A DNA stretch of 64,000 bases. Origin: JBQLZQ01 sp052168355. GTDB lineage: Bacteria > Pseudomonadota > Alphaproteobacteria > DSM-16000 > Inquilinaceae. The notes beneath the pieces are model-generated. The model was not told the DNA's origin, did no database searches, and was given only the letters and a program-made list of their open reading frames with translations. The stretch spans positions 1-64,000 of the forward strand of contig JBQLZQ010000006.1 in the NCBI GenBank assembly GCA_052168355.1, written 5' to 3'. Of this stretch, positions 20,160 through 29,261 are shown one piece after another (positions within the stretch are counted from its first letter, which is position 1; each line of letters starts with the position of its first letter). A program made the position numbers and the translations under genes.

Positions 20160-20848
20160 CGGGACGGCTTCGACGGTCGCCGAGGGGCTGCGGTGCGATG
20201 GCTTCCCGGCAACGCTAAAGTCATCTTTGTGCGTTGACCCCGGATCAAGTCCGGGGATCGCGTCTCTGTTTTTTAGCGTCTCCGCCCGACGGCTCTCTCG
20301 GCGAGCCCCGGACTTGATCCGGGGCCTCTGCACGTCGGCGCGGCCGCGAGAGACGCCAGCGGCGCCGTCTTGCATGGACCCCGGCTCAAGGCCGGGGATC
20401 GTGTCACCCATCGCGTCGCTGCCTGTCTTGAGGCGTCTCCGCTTGACGCCTCTCGCGGCGAGCCCCGGACCCCGATCCGGGGCCTCTGCATGTCGGCGCG
20501 GCCGCGAGACACGCCAACGGCGCCGTCTTGCATGGACCCCGGCTCAAGGCCGGGGATCGTGTCTCTGTTTTTTAGCGTCTCCGCCCGACGGCTCTCTCGG
20601 CGAGCCCCGGACTTGATCCGGGGCCTCTGCACGTCGGCGCGGCCGCGAGAGACGCCAGCGGCGCCGTCTTGCATGGACCCCGGCTCAAGGCCGGGGATCG
20701 TGTCACCCATCGCGTCGCTACCTGTCTTGGGGCGTCTCCGCCCGACGGCTCTCGCGGCGCGATCTGCCGGACGTCCTTTCACCGAAGCGTGAAGCGACGC
20801 GACCGGTCGTGTCTCGCCGGCCACGGGCATCGGTGTCATCTTGAGATC
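20160..20848. other. 689-bp gene-free stretch between acnA and the DUF1223 gene
   Basis: No credible gene. The middle (20236-20759) is a tandem repeat block described separately. Bases 20160-20235 and 20760-20848 hold no feature that I can support. Frames open through this stretch exist on both strands because the repeat lacks stops; they would encode repetitive peptides and are not counted as genes. Confidence 0.8.
20236..20759. repeat. Composite tandem repeat (299-bp period, units of 141 and 158 bp)
   Basis: Four consecutive units each start with a palindrome-related core: 20236, 20377, 20535 and 20676. Units 1 and 3 are 141 bp and differ at only about three positions. Units 2 and 4 match each other, unit 4 being cut off near 20759. 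The pattern is therefore A-B-A-B with a 299-bp higher-order period. Unit 1 holds CCCCGGATCAAGTCCGGGG (20238-20256) and its exact reverse complement (20306-20324), so each unit can fold into a large hairpin. The core resembles the dispersed GGATCAAGTCC palindromes found in many alphaproteobacterial genomes. The near identity of copies points to a recent tandem duplication. Confidence 0.9.
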
Positions 20849-21568
20849 ATGCGCAGTCTGATCGCCGTTGCCGCCGTCCTGCTCGCCGCCCTGGGCACGG
20901 CCGCCCGCGCCGCCGATGCCGGCCCCACCGTCGTCGAGCTGTTCACCAGCCAGGGCTGTTCGTCGTGCCCGCCGGCCGATCGGTTGCTGGTCGAGTTGGC
21001 GGAGCGGGAGGACGTCATCGCCCTTGGCTTTCATGTCGATTATTGGGACCATATCGGCTGGCCGGACCCGTTCGGCCTGGCCGAGGCGACGGCGCGCCAG
21101 CGGGCCTATGGGCGGTGGCTGGGGCACCGCAGCGTGTTCACGCCCCAGATGATCATTGACGGCGCCGTCTCGGCGGTCGGCTCGCGCGGCCACGAGGTGC
21201 TGCCGGCCATCGCCGAGGCGCCGGCGGTGCGGACGCCGCGCGTGCCGGTGACGCTGACGCCCGAAGGCGCCGACCGTCTGTCGGTGCGGGTGGGGCCCGG
21301 ACCGGCGCCCGGTGACGGTGCCCAGATTGTGCTGATCCGCTATGACGCCGCCCATGCGACGGCGGTCGGCCGGGGCGAAAACCGCGGCCGCACCCTGACC
21401 AATGCCCATGTGGTGCGGTCGATCGCGCCGATCGGCGTGTGGCGCGGGGAACCGGTGACCCTGACCGTGCCGGCACCCCCGTCGGCGGATCCGGGAGGCT
21501 TCGTCGTTCTGGTCCAGCCGGACCGGATGGGCCCCATTCTGGGGGCTGCCCGCCTGTCGGTGAATTAG
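20849..21568 (+). CDS. DUF1223 family exported protein (thioredoxin-like)
   Basis: 239-residue protein with a signal peptide (about residues 1-21, cleavage after ARA). It belongs to the DUF1223 family, which has a thioredoxin-like fold: VVELFTSQGCSSCPPADRLL carries the CxxC pair, followed by FHVDYWDHIGWPDPF and the TPQMIIDG loop with the cis-proline position. The function is unknown; a periplasmic redox role is an inference from the fold. ATG 20849 was chosen because it begins at the signal peptide; the frame open further upstream runs into the repeat block. The gene is convergent with htpG. Confidence 0.9.
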   Translation: MRSLIAVAAVLLAALGTAARAADAGPTVVELFTSQGCSSCPPADRLLVELAEREDVIALGFHVDYWDHIGWPDPFGLAEATARQRAYGRWLGHRSVFTPQMIIDGAVSAVGSRGHEVLPAIAEAPAVRTPRVPVTLTPEGADRLSVRVGPGPAPGDGAQIVLIRYDAAHATAVGRGENRGRTLTNAHVVRSIAPIGVWRGEPVTLTVPAPPSADPGGFVVLVQPDRMGPILGAARLSVN

Positions 21569-21600
21569 CGCAAGGCCCCTCCTCCGGTCTACGAGACCAG

Positions 21601-23526
21601 CTACGAAACCAGGCCGCGCTCCAGCGCCTGGGCCAGACGGCGGGCGAAGGCGGCGGGGTCGGGGATCGGCTCGCCTTCCACGATGCGCGCCTGATCCAGC
21701 ATCAGCAGGGCCGCATCGCGCACCTGGTCGCCGCCGTCCTTGCCGCCGGCCACCGCCGCCAGCCGCCGGATCAGCGGATGGGTGGGATTGACCTCCAGAA
21801 CCCGCCGCGACGTGCGGTCGAGCTGCTTGTGCTGTTTGAGCAGCCGCTCCAGATGCAGGTCCAGGTCGCCTTCGTCGGCCACCAGACAGACCGCGCTCTC
21901 GGTCAGCCGTTCCGACGCCCGGACATCCTTGACCTCGTCCCTCAGAGCGTCACGCATCCGCCCGATCAGGGCGTCGACCGTATCGGTCTCGGCGGCGGCC
22001 TTGTCCTTCGTTTCGTCCTTGGCCGCTTCGGCGCCGCCAATAGGCTCGATCTTCGACAGATCGGCGGTGCCGCGGGTGACCGACTTGAACGGCTTGTCCT
22101 TGAACTGGCCGACGGCCGGCACCCAGAACTCATCCACCGGGTCGGTCATCAGCAGGACCTCGACGCCGCGTGCGCGAAACCCTTCCAACTGCGGCGACTG
22201 GCGCAGCGCCGCCTCGTCGTTGCCATTGACGTAGAAGATGGAATCCTGCCCCGGCTTCATGCGCTCGATATAGGAGTCCAGGCCGACCCAGCCCTCGGCC
22301 TCGGTGCTGCGGAACCTTGTCAGGTTCAATAACGCGTCCCGGTGTTCCAGGGCCTCGTACAACCCCTCCTTCAACACCGGTCCGAACTGCTGCCAGAAGG
22401 TGTCGTAATCGCCGTCCTCCGCGGCCGCCTTGCGGCCCAACTCCGCCAGCAGCCGCTTGGTCACGCCTTGGCGGATCTTGGTCACCAGCGGGTTGTTCTG
22501 CAGCATCTCGCGGCTGATGTTCAGCGGCAGATCCTCGGAATCGATGATGCCCCGCAGGAACCGCAGATAGGGCGGCACCAGCCCGTCGGCGCCGTCGCCA
22601 ACAAAGACCCGCCGCACATACAGCTTCACGTGATGCTTGCGTTCGGGCGCGTACAGATCGAACGGCTGGGTGCCGGGCACATACAGGAGGGCGGTGTATT
22701 CCAGCACGCCCTCTGCCCGGTAATGCAGCGTTGCCCACGGATCGTCGAACGCATGGGCCACGTGGTGGTAGAACTCCTTGTAGTCGTCGGCGGAAATCTC
22801 GGCCTTGGGCCGGGTCCACAGGGCCGAGGCGCGGTTGATCTGCTCGTCCGTCTCGCCGGCCAGAACGATCGGCACCGCCACATGGTCCGAGTAGGATTTG
22901 ACGATGTGGCGCAGCCGGTCCGGTTGCAGGAATTCCGTTTCGTCGGCGGCCAGATGCAGGACCACAATGGTGCCCCGCGGCACATCGGGCGCCTCGTCGA
23001 CGGTGAACGCGCCCTTGCCGTCCGACACCCAGCGGTGGCCCTGGCTTTCGCCGGCCCTGCGGCTCGACACCTCGACCGTGTCGGCGACCATGAAGGCGGA
23101 ATAGAAGCCGACGCCGAACTGGCCGATCAGGGCCGTATCCTTGCGGGCGTCGCCGCTGAGCGTGTTCATGAAGGCCAGGGTGCCGGACCGGGCGATGGTG
23201 CCCAGATTGTCGATCAGGTCCGACCGGCTCATGCCGATGCCGTTGTCGGAAACGGTCAGGGTCCGGGCCGCCTCGTCGGGCCGCAGCACGATGCGATAGC
23301 CGTCCTCCGCCCCGTCCTTGTCGGCGGCCAAGGCCGGATCGGTCAGCGCGGCGTGGCGGTGCCGGTCGCAGGCGTCCGAGGCGTTGGAGATCAGCTCGCG
23401 CAGAAAAACCTCTTTCTGGCTGTAGAGCGATTTGGCCACGATTTCCAGCAGCCGGGACACTTCCGCCTGAAAGACATGGGTTTCCGCGCCCGGCGCCCCG
23501 TCGGTCGCGGCGTTGGTCTGGATCAT
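21601..23526 (-). CDS. htpG: HtpG, Hsp90 family chaperone
   Basis: 641-residue cytoplasmic ATP-dependent chaperone. The N-terminal GHKL ATPase domain shows FLRELISNASDA (N box), DNGIGM (G1), IGQFGVGFYSAFMV (G2) and GT in the PRGTIVVL region. The middle domain includes the NISREMLQ segment and the C-terminal dimerisation domain is present. ATG 23526 is used; the longer frame adds a non-conserved extension. A likely heat-shock promoter lies about 50 bp upstream of the start. The 3' end has a 12-bp tandem duplication that repeats the last codons and the stop (CTGGTxTCGTAG), described under findings. Confidence 0.97.
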   Translation of the reverse strand: MIQTNAATDGAPGAETHVFQAEVSRLLEIVAKSLYSQKEVFLRELISNASDACDRHRHAALTDPALAADKDGAEDGYRIVLRPDEAARTLTVSDNGIGMSRSDLIDNLGTIARSGTLAFMNTLSGDARKDTALIGQFGVGFYSAFMVADTVEVSSRRAGESQGHRWVSDGKGAFTVDEAPDVPRGTIVVLHLAADETEFLQPDRLRHIVKSYSDHVAVPIVLAGETDEQINRASALWTRPKAEISADDYKEFYHHVAHAFDDPWATLHYRAEGVLEYTALLYVPGTQPFDLYAPERKHHVKLYVRRVFVGDGADGLVPPYLRFLRGIIDSEDLPLNISREMLQNNPLVTKIRQGVTKRLLAELGRKAAAEDGDYDTFWQQFGPVLKEGLYEALEHRDALLNLTRFRSTEAEGWVGLDSYIERMKPGQDSIFYVNGNDEAALRQSPQLEGFRARGVEVLLMTDPVDEFWVPAVGQFKDKPFKSVTRGTADLSKIEPIGGAEAAKDETKDKAAAETDTVDALIGRMRDALRDEVKDVRASERLTESAVCLVADEGDLDLHLERLLKQHKQLDRTSRRVLEVNPTHPLIRRLAAVAGGKDGGDQVRDAALLMLDQARIVEGEPIPDPAAFARRLAQALERGLVS

Positions 23527-23581
23527 GGTCGCTTCATCCCTTGGCAGTATGATCGTCCGTGCCCCCTTGGGGGCGCGGGTG

Positions 23582-23610
23582 ATATGTGCAGCCGGGGCCG
23601 CCACCGCAAG
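23582..23610 (-). promoter_or_regulatory. Probable heat-shock (RpoH) promoter of htpG
   Basis: On the minus strand CTTGCGG (23610-23604) is followed after 15 bp by CACATAT (23588-23582). The E. coli sigma-32 consensus is CTTGAAA, 11-16 bp, CCCATNT; the -10 box matches at six of seven positions and the -35 keeps the CTTG core. Transcription would start about 50 nt before the htpG ATG. htpG is a classic heat-shock gene. Pattern match only. Confidence 0.5.
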
Positions 23611-23639
23611 GGTTTAGGCCGGTAGCGGACGGTGCCCGC

Positions 23640-25124
23640 CTACCGCATCATCTCCAGCAGCGGCGCCACATCGGTGCCGTTGAGCGTGGCCTGGCCCGAG
23701 GGCAGCACGACGATGTCATAGCGTCGCGCGGGGTTGCCGGTGGCGTCGGTGGCTTCCGCGCCCAGGGCGGAGAACAGGGTCAGTGCCTGAACCGTTTCCT
23801 CCTCGTCCGGCCCCATGCCCTGGAAGGTTTCGATCAGGGCCTCCATGCCCGTGAATAGGATCGTCACGTCCGCGGTCACACCGAACGCGGCGGACGGATC
23901 GGGCCGGACCACGCCGGTCGCGTCGAAACGGGAGGTTTCGTTGACGACCAGGACCCGGTCGATGGCCAGCACGCTGCCGGCTTCCATCACCGCCGCCTGC
24001 AATGTCATGCCAATCATCGCCATGGCCATCTCCGGATCGGTTCCAGCCGAGCCTTCGATGGCGTCGGCCAGCCCATCGAACAGGATGTCGGCGGGAAGGT
24101 CACTCAGACGTAACGCGATGCGCGATTCGATAGGAGCGAGGCCCGCCGGAAGACCCTCGGGCACGAGACCCCGCGCGTCTCCTGCGTCGAAGGTCACGGA
24201 GACTGCGGATCGATCGGTATCGAGATCGGTCATCGCCATCGCCAGGGACATATCGGGAACCACCCAACGTTCGCCGTCTACTTCCATCACGAGCCCCGAT
24301 ATCCCGTAGAACACGGATGCGCCACCCACGAATTCAGGGATCATGCGCATTGCCGCGGAAAGCGATGCAATCTGACGTGTAGAAAAGTCACCGGATGAGG
24401 TTGATCCCGCTCCGTCGCCTACGGCCTGAGTTTGCAAGTCGGCCATCATCTGCGCCAGCCTTTCGATGGACGCTCGCTGATAACCGCCTTCCATCAATAT
24501 TTCAGCCACGCGCAGGGTGTTACCGCCGTCGTGGGGTTGAACGGTCAGACCGGCGATCCGCACGTCTCCCATAATGTCGAACCGGTCCGGTTCGACCCTG
24601 TCGTAGTCGCTGAAGCTGGTAATGCTATCCAGCCGCGCCAACACGCGATTGGTGGTGGATGCGAGGATGACCTCGGTGAGCGCGAAATCGGATTGTATGA
24701 CGTTTTCTATCGACGGGACGACCACGGCGCTGCCGCGCTGATCGCCGAACGTCAGCGCCATGGGCGGTTCACCGATCAATTGGATCGGGATCGTGTCGGG
24801 GAGGGTCCACGAAAGGTCGTACCAGCCGTCGTCGCGCGGCGCGATGTACAGGACGATATCTCCGATGGTGATGATGTCCCCGCCGTCTGTCTCGACCACG
24901 ATATCAGGGATCGTCGCGTCGTACCCGTCACTGCCCGGAGTGACGGAGACCCGCCCAATGGACAGAGCCCCCTCCGCTTCTGGACCGGCGGCGCGGGCGA
25001 TGTAGCTCTTGATCGCCAGGCGGATCTCGTCCGCCCCTTCGGTAGTGATCTCGGGCGCGGCCATGGCCGGCGGGATGGAAAAAGCGCAGAAAAAGGCCGC
25101 GCAGATGGTTATTTTGCGTCTCAT
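23640..25124 (-). CDS. Exported protein, paralog B of a tandem pair
   Basis: 494 residues with a signal peptide (about 1-22, cleavage after AMA). I do not recognise it with confidence; composition and the C-terminal pattern recall the DUF2125/DUF945-type periplasmic proteins, a weak guess. It has no cysteine after the signal peptide and no catalytic motif, and looks beta-rich. It is a paralog of the next upstream gene, of the same length: residues about 22-138 and the last about 130 residues are nearly identical (shared GDQRGSAVVVPSI, SRFDATGVVRPD, AAFGVTADVTILFTGM), while the middle third differs strongly. ATG 25124 starts at the signal peptide; the frame upstream runs into the other copy. 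It lies 35 nt after paralog A. Confidence 0.75.
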   Translation of the reverse strand: MRRKITICAAFFCAFSIPPAMAAPEITTEGADEIRLAIKSYIARAAGPEAEGALSIGRVSVTPGSDGYDATIPDIVVETDGGDIITIGDIVLYIAPRDDGWYDLSWTLPDTIPIQLIGEPPMALTFGDQRGSAVVVPSIENVIQSDFALTEVILASTTNRVLARLDSITSFSDYDRVEPDRFDIMGDVRIAGLTVQPHDGGNTLRVAEILMEGGYQRASIERLAQMMADLQTQAVGDGAGSTSSGDFSTRQIASLSAAMRMIPEFVGGASVFYGISGLVMEVDGERWVVPDMSLAMAMTDLDTDRSAVSVTFDAGDARGLVPEGLPAGLAPIESRIALRLSDLPADILFDGLADAIEGSAGTDPEMAMAMIGMTLQAAVMEAGSVLAIDRVLVVNETSRFDATGVVRPDPSAAFGVTADVTILFTGMEALIETFQGMGPDEEETVQALTLFSALGAEATDATGNPARRYDIVVLPSGQATLNGTDVAPLLEMMR

Positions 25125-25159
25125 CAGACTCTCCCGAAAACGGCCCGGCGGGACATGGC

Positions 25160-26644
25160 CTATGGCAACATGCCCAGCAGGGGCGCCATATCGGTGCCGT
25201 TGAGGGTGGCCCGTCCCGACGGCAGGACGACGATGTCGTAGCGCCGGGCGGGGTTGCCGGCGGCGTCGGTGCTTTCCGCGCCTAGGGCGGAGAACAGGGT
25301 CAAAACCTGGACCGTTTCCTCGTCGTCCGGCCACATGCCCTGGAAGGTTTCGATCAGCGCGTCCATGCCGGTGAAAAGAATCGTCACGTCCGCGGTGACG
25401 CCGAACGCGGCGGCCTGATCGGGCCGGACCACGCCGGTCGCGTCGAAACGGGAGGTTCCGTTGACGACCAGGACCCGGTCGATGGCCAGTTCGCTGCCCG
25501 CCTCCATCATGGCCTCGTGCAGCATCAGGCCCAGCATGGGCATGACGACTGCTGGGTCGTTCCCGACGGAATCCTCGATGGCGTCGGCCAGGCCGTCGAA
25601 CAGGGTCTGGGTGGGCAGGTCGCTCAACCGCAGGTCGAGCCGCGATTGGGTGGGGGCCAGTCCGGCGGGGGTACCCGGCGGCATCATGCCACCGGTATCG
25701 CCGACATCCAGCGTCATGGACAGGGTCGATCGGTCGGAGTTCAGGTCGGTCGCCGCCATCGCCAGGATCGTGTCGGCTACCGTCATGGGCGCGCCTTCGA
25801 CATCGATGACGAGACCGGATACAGCGTAGGACATCGCCGCGCCGGCGATCGCCGACGGGAGGTCGCGGAGGATCTGGCCCATTGCCGTCCGTTCGGCGTC
25901 TGTCACCACGTCACCGGAGCGTGAAGGGTTGGCCGGGATGTCCGCCAAAATCTCCCGGTAGATCTGGGCTATGGCTCCCATGCGGCGAACGGACATCCCC
26001 TTGTACTCAACATCCAGGGTCAGGTCTGCCAGCGCGATCAATTCTGTACGGCCGGGCAATTGTACCGAAAGACCCGACGCGCGCACCGTTGCGAACTGGT
26101 CGTAGATGTCCGGACTGGTTTCCTCGTAGTCACCGTCCATCGACAGCGAGCGCATCCGGACGATTTCACCGTCGGTTTCCGAGGTAATGGCGACATCGGT
26201 CAGGGCGGCGTCCATGGCCAAGAAATTTCCGATGGACGGGACGACCACGGCGCTGCCGCGCTGATCGCCGAACGTCAGCGCCATGGGCGGCTCGCCGGCC
26301 AGTTGGATCGGGATCGTATCAGGCAAAATCCACGATAAGTCGTACCAGCCATCGTCACGCGGTCCGATATCCAGAACGATGTCGCCAACAGTGATCACAT
26401 CGCCCTCGTCGGTGACGACCATGATATCGGGGATCGTCGCGTCGTACCCGTCACTGCCCGGGGTTACGGAAACCTGCCCGATCGACAGATACCCCTCCGC
26501 TTCCGAACCGGCGGCGCGGGCGACATAGCTCTTGATCCCCAGGCGGATCTCGTCCGCCCCTTCGGCGGTGATCTCGGGCGCGGCCATGGCCGGGGCCAGG
26601 GCGAGGGCCACGGGCAGGGCGGCGAAGAGGGGCAGGGCGCGCAT
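25160..26644 (-). CDS. Exported protein, paralog A of a tandem pair
   Basis: 494 residues, exactly the same length as its downstream paralog, with a signal peptide (MRALPLFAALPVALALAPAMA). Function is not recognised. The N-terminal third (EITAEGADEIRLGIKSY, GYDATIPDI, RDDGWYDLSW) and C-terminal third (LRLSDLP, LFDGLADAIE, AIDRVLVVN, RRYDIVVLPSG) match the paralog closely at protein and DNA level, whereas residues about 140-290 are divergent. This pattern fits duplication followed by diversification of the middle, or gene conversion of the ends. ATG 26644 begins at the signal peptide. It is divergent from the helicase gene; the 100-bp gap must hold both promoters. Confidence 0.75.
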   Translation of the reverse strand: MRALPLFAALPVALALAPAMAAPEITAEGADEIRLGIKSYVARAAGSEAEGYLSIGQVSVTPGSDGYDATIPDIMVVTDEGDVITVGDIVLDIGPRDDGWYDLSWILPDTIPIQLAGEPPMALTFGDQRGSAVVVPSIGNFLAMDAALTDVAITSETDGEIVRMRSLSMDGDYEETSPDIYDQFATVRASGLSVQLPGRTELIALADLTLDVEYKGMSVRRMGAIAQIYREILADIPANPSRSGDVVTDAERTAMGQILRDLPSAIAGAAMSYAVSGLVIDVEGAPMTVADTILAMAATDLNSDRSTLSMTLDVGDTGGMMPPGTPAGLAPTQSRLDLRLSDLPTQTLFDGLADAIEDSVGNDPAVVMPMLGLMLHEAMMEAGSELAIDRVLVVNGTSRFDATGVVRPDQAAAFGVTADVTILFTGMDALIETFQGMWPDDEETVQVLTLFSALGAESTDAAGNPARRYDIVVLPSGRATLNGTDMAPLLGMLP

Positions 26645-26746
26645 GGTCGGGATCTCCCACAAGAACCGGCCGGGCCGGGCGATCCTGCGAAGGCGAACCG
26701 CCTTATCGTCATAGCCGCAACCTTGCAATACGGCAATGAACCATCC

Positions 26747-29248
26747 ATGAATAAAGGCATGACCCGCGCCCCGAGGCATTCTCGGATTGTCGCCGTTCTC
26801 GGGCCGACAAATACCGGCAAGACGCACCTCGCCATCGACCGGATGCTGGGCCATGCCAGCGGCATGATCGGGTTTCCCTTGCGCCTGCTGGCGCGGGAGA
26901 ATTACGACCGCATCGTCCGGCTGAAAGGGCGCAACCGGGTGGCCCTGGTCACCGGCGAGGAAAAGATCGTCCCCCGCCACGCCGTCTATTTCGTGTGCAC
27001 GGTGGAAAGCATGCCGCTGGACCGGCCGGTGGCCTTTCTGGCGGTGGACGAGATCCAGCTGTGCGCCGATCCCGAACGCGGCCACGTCTTCACCGATCGG
27101 CTGCTGCGCGCCAGGGGCGACGACGAAACCATGTTCCTGGGCGCCGAAACCATCCGTCCGCTGATCCGGCGGCTGGTGCCCGACGCCGAATTCGACACCC
27201 GGCCGCGCTTTTCCAGCCTGACCCATACCGGCGAGACCAAGCTGGCCCGGCTGAAGCGGCGCAGCGCCGTCGTCGCCTTCTCGGCCGCCGACGTCTATCA
27301 CATCGCCGAACATCTGCGCCGGCAGCGGGGCGGGACGGCGGTGGTGCTGGGCGCGCTCAGCCCCCGCACCCGCAATGCCCAGGTCGAGCTGTACCAGGCC
27401 GGCGAGGTCGATTACCTGGTCGCCACCGACGCCATCGGGATGGGCCTCAACATGGACATCGACCATGTCGCCTTCGCTCGCCTCGGCAAGTTCGACGGGT
27501 TCGGTCCCCGCCGCCTGCGGCCGGCCGAAATCGCCCAGATCGCCGGGCGGGCGGGTCGGCACATGGCCGACGGGACCTTCGGCACCACCGACCGGGCCGG
27601 GCCGCTGGAGCCGGAAACGGTGGCCGCGGTCGAAGGCCATCAGTTCGAGCCGCTGCGGGTGCTGCAATGGCGCAACACCGATCTCGACATGCGCAGCCCG
27701 GCCCAACTGCTGCGCAGCCTGGAGCGACGCCCGCCGGTGGCGGAATTGCGCCGGGCCCCGGATGCCGACGATCACCTGACCCTGGCGGCGCTGGCCCGCG
27801 ACCCCGACATCGCGCGCCGCGCCCAGGGCAGGGCCCTCACCGCCCTGCTGTGGGAGGTCTGCCAGATCCCGGATTTCCGCAAGGTACTGTCGGACAACCA
27901 CACCCGTATGGTGCACCGCATTTTCGACCAGCTCAGCGCCCGGGGGCGTCTCGACACCGACTGGGCGGCGCGGCTGGTCGCCCGGCTGGACCGGACCGAG
28001 GGCGATATCGACACGCTGATGGCGCGCATCGCCCATGTGCGAACCTGGACCTATATCGCCCATCGCCCGGACTGGCTGGCCGATCCCGGCCACTGGCAGG
28101 ACCGGACCAGGGCGGTGGAAGACCGTTTGTCGGACGCCCTGCATGACCGCCTGACCCAGCGGTTCATCGACCGCCGGTCCGCCCTGCTGGTCAAGTCGAT
28201 GGCGGCGGGGACCAACCTGACGGGCGCGGTGGGCCAGGACGGCTCGGTGACGGTGGAAGGCGCGTTCGTCGGCCAGCTTCAGGGCTTTCGGTTCATCCCG
28301 GACCGGTCGACCCACGATCAGGACGCCAAGGCCCTGCTCAGCGCCGCCCGCCGCGCCCTGCGGACGGAAATCGCCGACCGGGTCCGCCGCCTCGCCGGCG
28401 ATGCCGACGACGCCTTCGACTGGAGCGAGGACGGGGAGGTGCATTGGCGCGGCGCGGTCGTCGGCCGGGCCGTGGCTGGCGCCGACCCGATGACGCCGGC
28501 CGTCCGGCCCGTGGCCAGCGATCTTCTGGAGCCGTCTGCCCTGGCCCAGGTGCGCGCCCGTCTGGACTCGTGGCTGACCGCCCGCGTGGCGGAGGCGCTG
28601 CGCCCCGTGCTGGCCGTTCGCGACGCGCCGCTGACCGGTACGGCCCGCGGCATCGCCTATCAGCTTGTCGAGCGGCTGGGGGCGGAACGGCGCCAGGTTC
28701 TGGCGCCTCTGATCGACGGTTTGACCGCCGCCGACCGCGCCGCCCTGGCCGCGGCCGGGATCCGGCTGGGCGCGTCCCACGTCTATATCGCCCGCGCGGT
28801 CAAGCCGCGTGTCGTGGCGATGCGCGCCCGGCTGTGGTGGATCGCCGCATCCCGGGAGGGGGCGCCGCCGGTTCCGGCCGGGGGATGCCCGTCGGTGGTC
28901 CGGGACAAGACCGTCCCCGACGCGTTCTACGAGGCCATCGGCTATGTCCCGGCCGGCGACCGGGCCGTTCGGGTCGATCGGCTGGAGGCGCTGGCCGCCG
29001 CGGCGGCCAAGCGGCACCGCAAGGGGCCCTTTGCCGCGACGGGCGATCTGGCCCGGCTTATCGGGTCGCCGGTGACCGCCCTGCCGGAGATCCTGGCGGC
29101 CATCGGCTATGTCCCGGAGAAGGGCGGCGACGGCGGCGTTGCCTTCCGCCGCCGGTCCCGCCGGCGCAAACCGGCGCGGCGGCCGGCCCGCATATCGCCC
29201 GACTCGCCGTTCGCCAAGCTGCGCGCGCCGATGCCGAACGGGCTTTGA
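26747..29248 (+). CDS. SUV3-like superfamily 2 RNA helicase
   Basis: About 833 residues. Homolog of the mitochondrial SUV3 helicase found widely in alphaproteobacteria. Motifs: Walker A GPTNTGKTH (about residues 19-27), the DEIQ box of SUV3 (FLAVDEIQLCADPERGHVFTDR), FSAADVYHIAEHLRR, SPRTRNAQVELYQAGEVDYLVATDAIGMGLNMDI and the arginine finger QIAGRAGR. The C-terminal half is long, helical and Arg-rich and ends in a very basic tail. SUV3 acts in RNA unwinding and turnover; the bacterial substrate is not known. ATG 26747 is taken; ATG 26759, preceded by AAAGG, is an equally possible start. The next gene, an S4 RNA-binding protein, follows by 13 nt, supporting an RNA-linked operon. Confidence 0.9.
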   Translation: MNKGMTRAPRHSRIVAVLGPTNTGKTHLAIDRMLGHASGMIGFPLRLLARENYDRIVRLKGRNRVALVTGEEKIVPRHAVYFVCTVESMPLDRPVAFLAVDEIQLCADPERGHVFTDRLLRARGDDETMFLGAETIRPLIRRLVPDAEFDTRPRFSSLTHTGETKLARLKRRSAVVAFSAADVYHIAEHLRRQRGGTAVVLGALSPRTRNAQVELYQAGEVDYLVATDAIGMGLNMDIDHVAFARLGKFDGFGPRRLRPAEIAQIAGRAGRHMADGTFGTTDRAGPLEPETVAAVEGHQFEPLRVLQWRNTDLDMRSPAQLLRSLERRPPVAELRRAPDADDHLTLAALARDPDIARRAQGRALTALLWEVCQIPDFRKVLSDNHTRMVHRIFDQLSARGRLDTDWAARLVARLDRTEGDIDTLMARIAHVRTWTYIAHRPDWLADPGHWQDRTRAVEDRLSDALHDRLTQRFIDRRSALLVKSMAAGTNLTGAVGQDGSVTVEGAFVGQLQGFRFIPDRSTHDQDAKALLSAARRALRTEIADRVRRLAGDADDAFDWSEDGEVHWRGAVVGRAVAGADPMTPAVRPVASDLLEPSALAQVRARLDSWLTARVAEALRPVLAVRDAPLTGTARGIAYQLVERLGAERRQVLAPLIDGLTAADRAALAAAGIRLGASHVYIARAVKPRVVAMRARLWWIAASREGAPPVPAGGCPSVVRDKTVPDAFYEAIGYVPAGDRAVRVDRLEALAAAAAKRHRKGPFAATGDLARLIGSPVTALPEILAAIGYVPEKGGDGGVAFRRRSRRRKPARRPARISPDSPFAKLRAPMPNGL

Positions 29249-29261
29249 GGAGCGGGATGCG

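Noticed and set aside
20236..20759. CRISPR array
   Set aside because: Units are 141-158 bp and near-identical throughout, with no short direct repeats separated by unique spacers and no cas genes.
20273..21409. Open frames through the repeat block (both strands), giving repetitive peptides such as MDPGSRPGIVS
   Set aside because: They result from stop-free palindromic repeats; such peptides are common false predictions in alphaproteobacteria. No ribosome site or family supports them.
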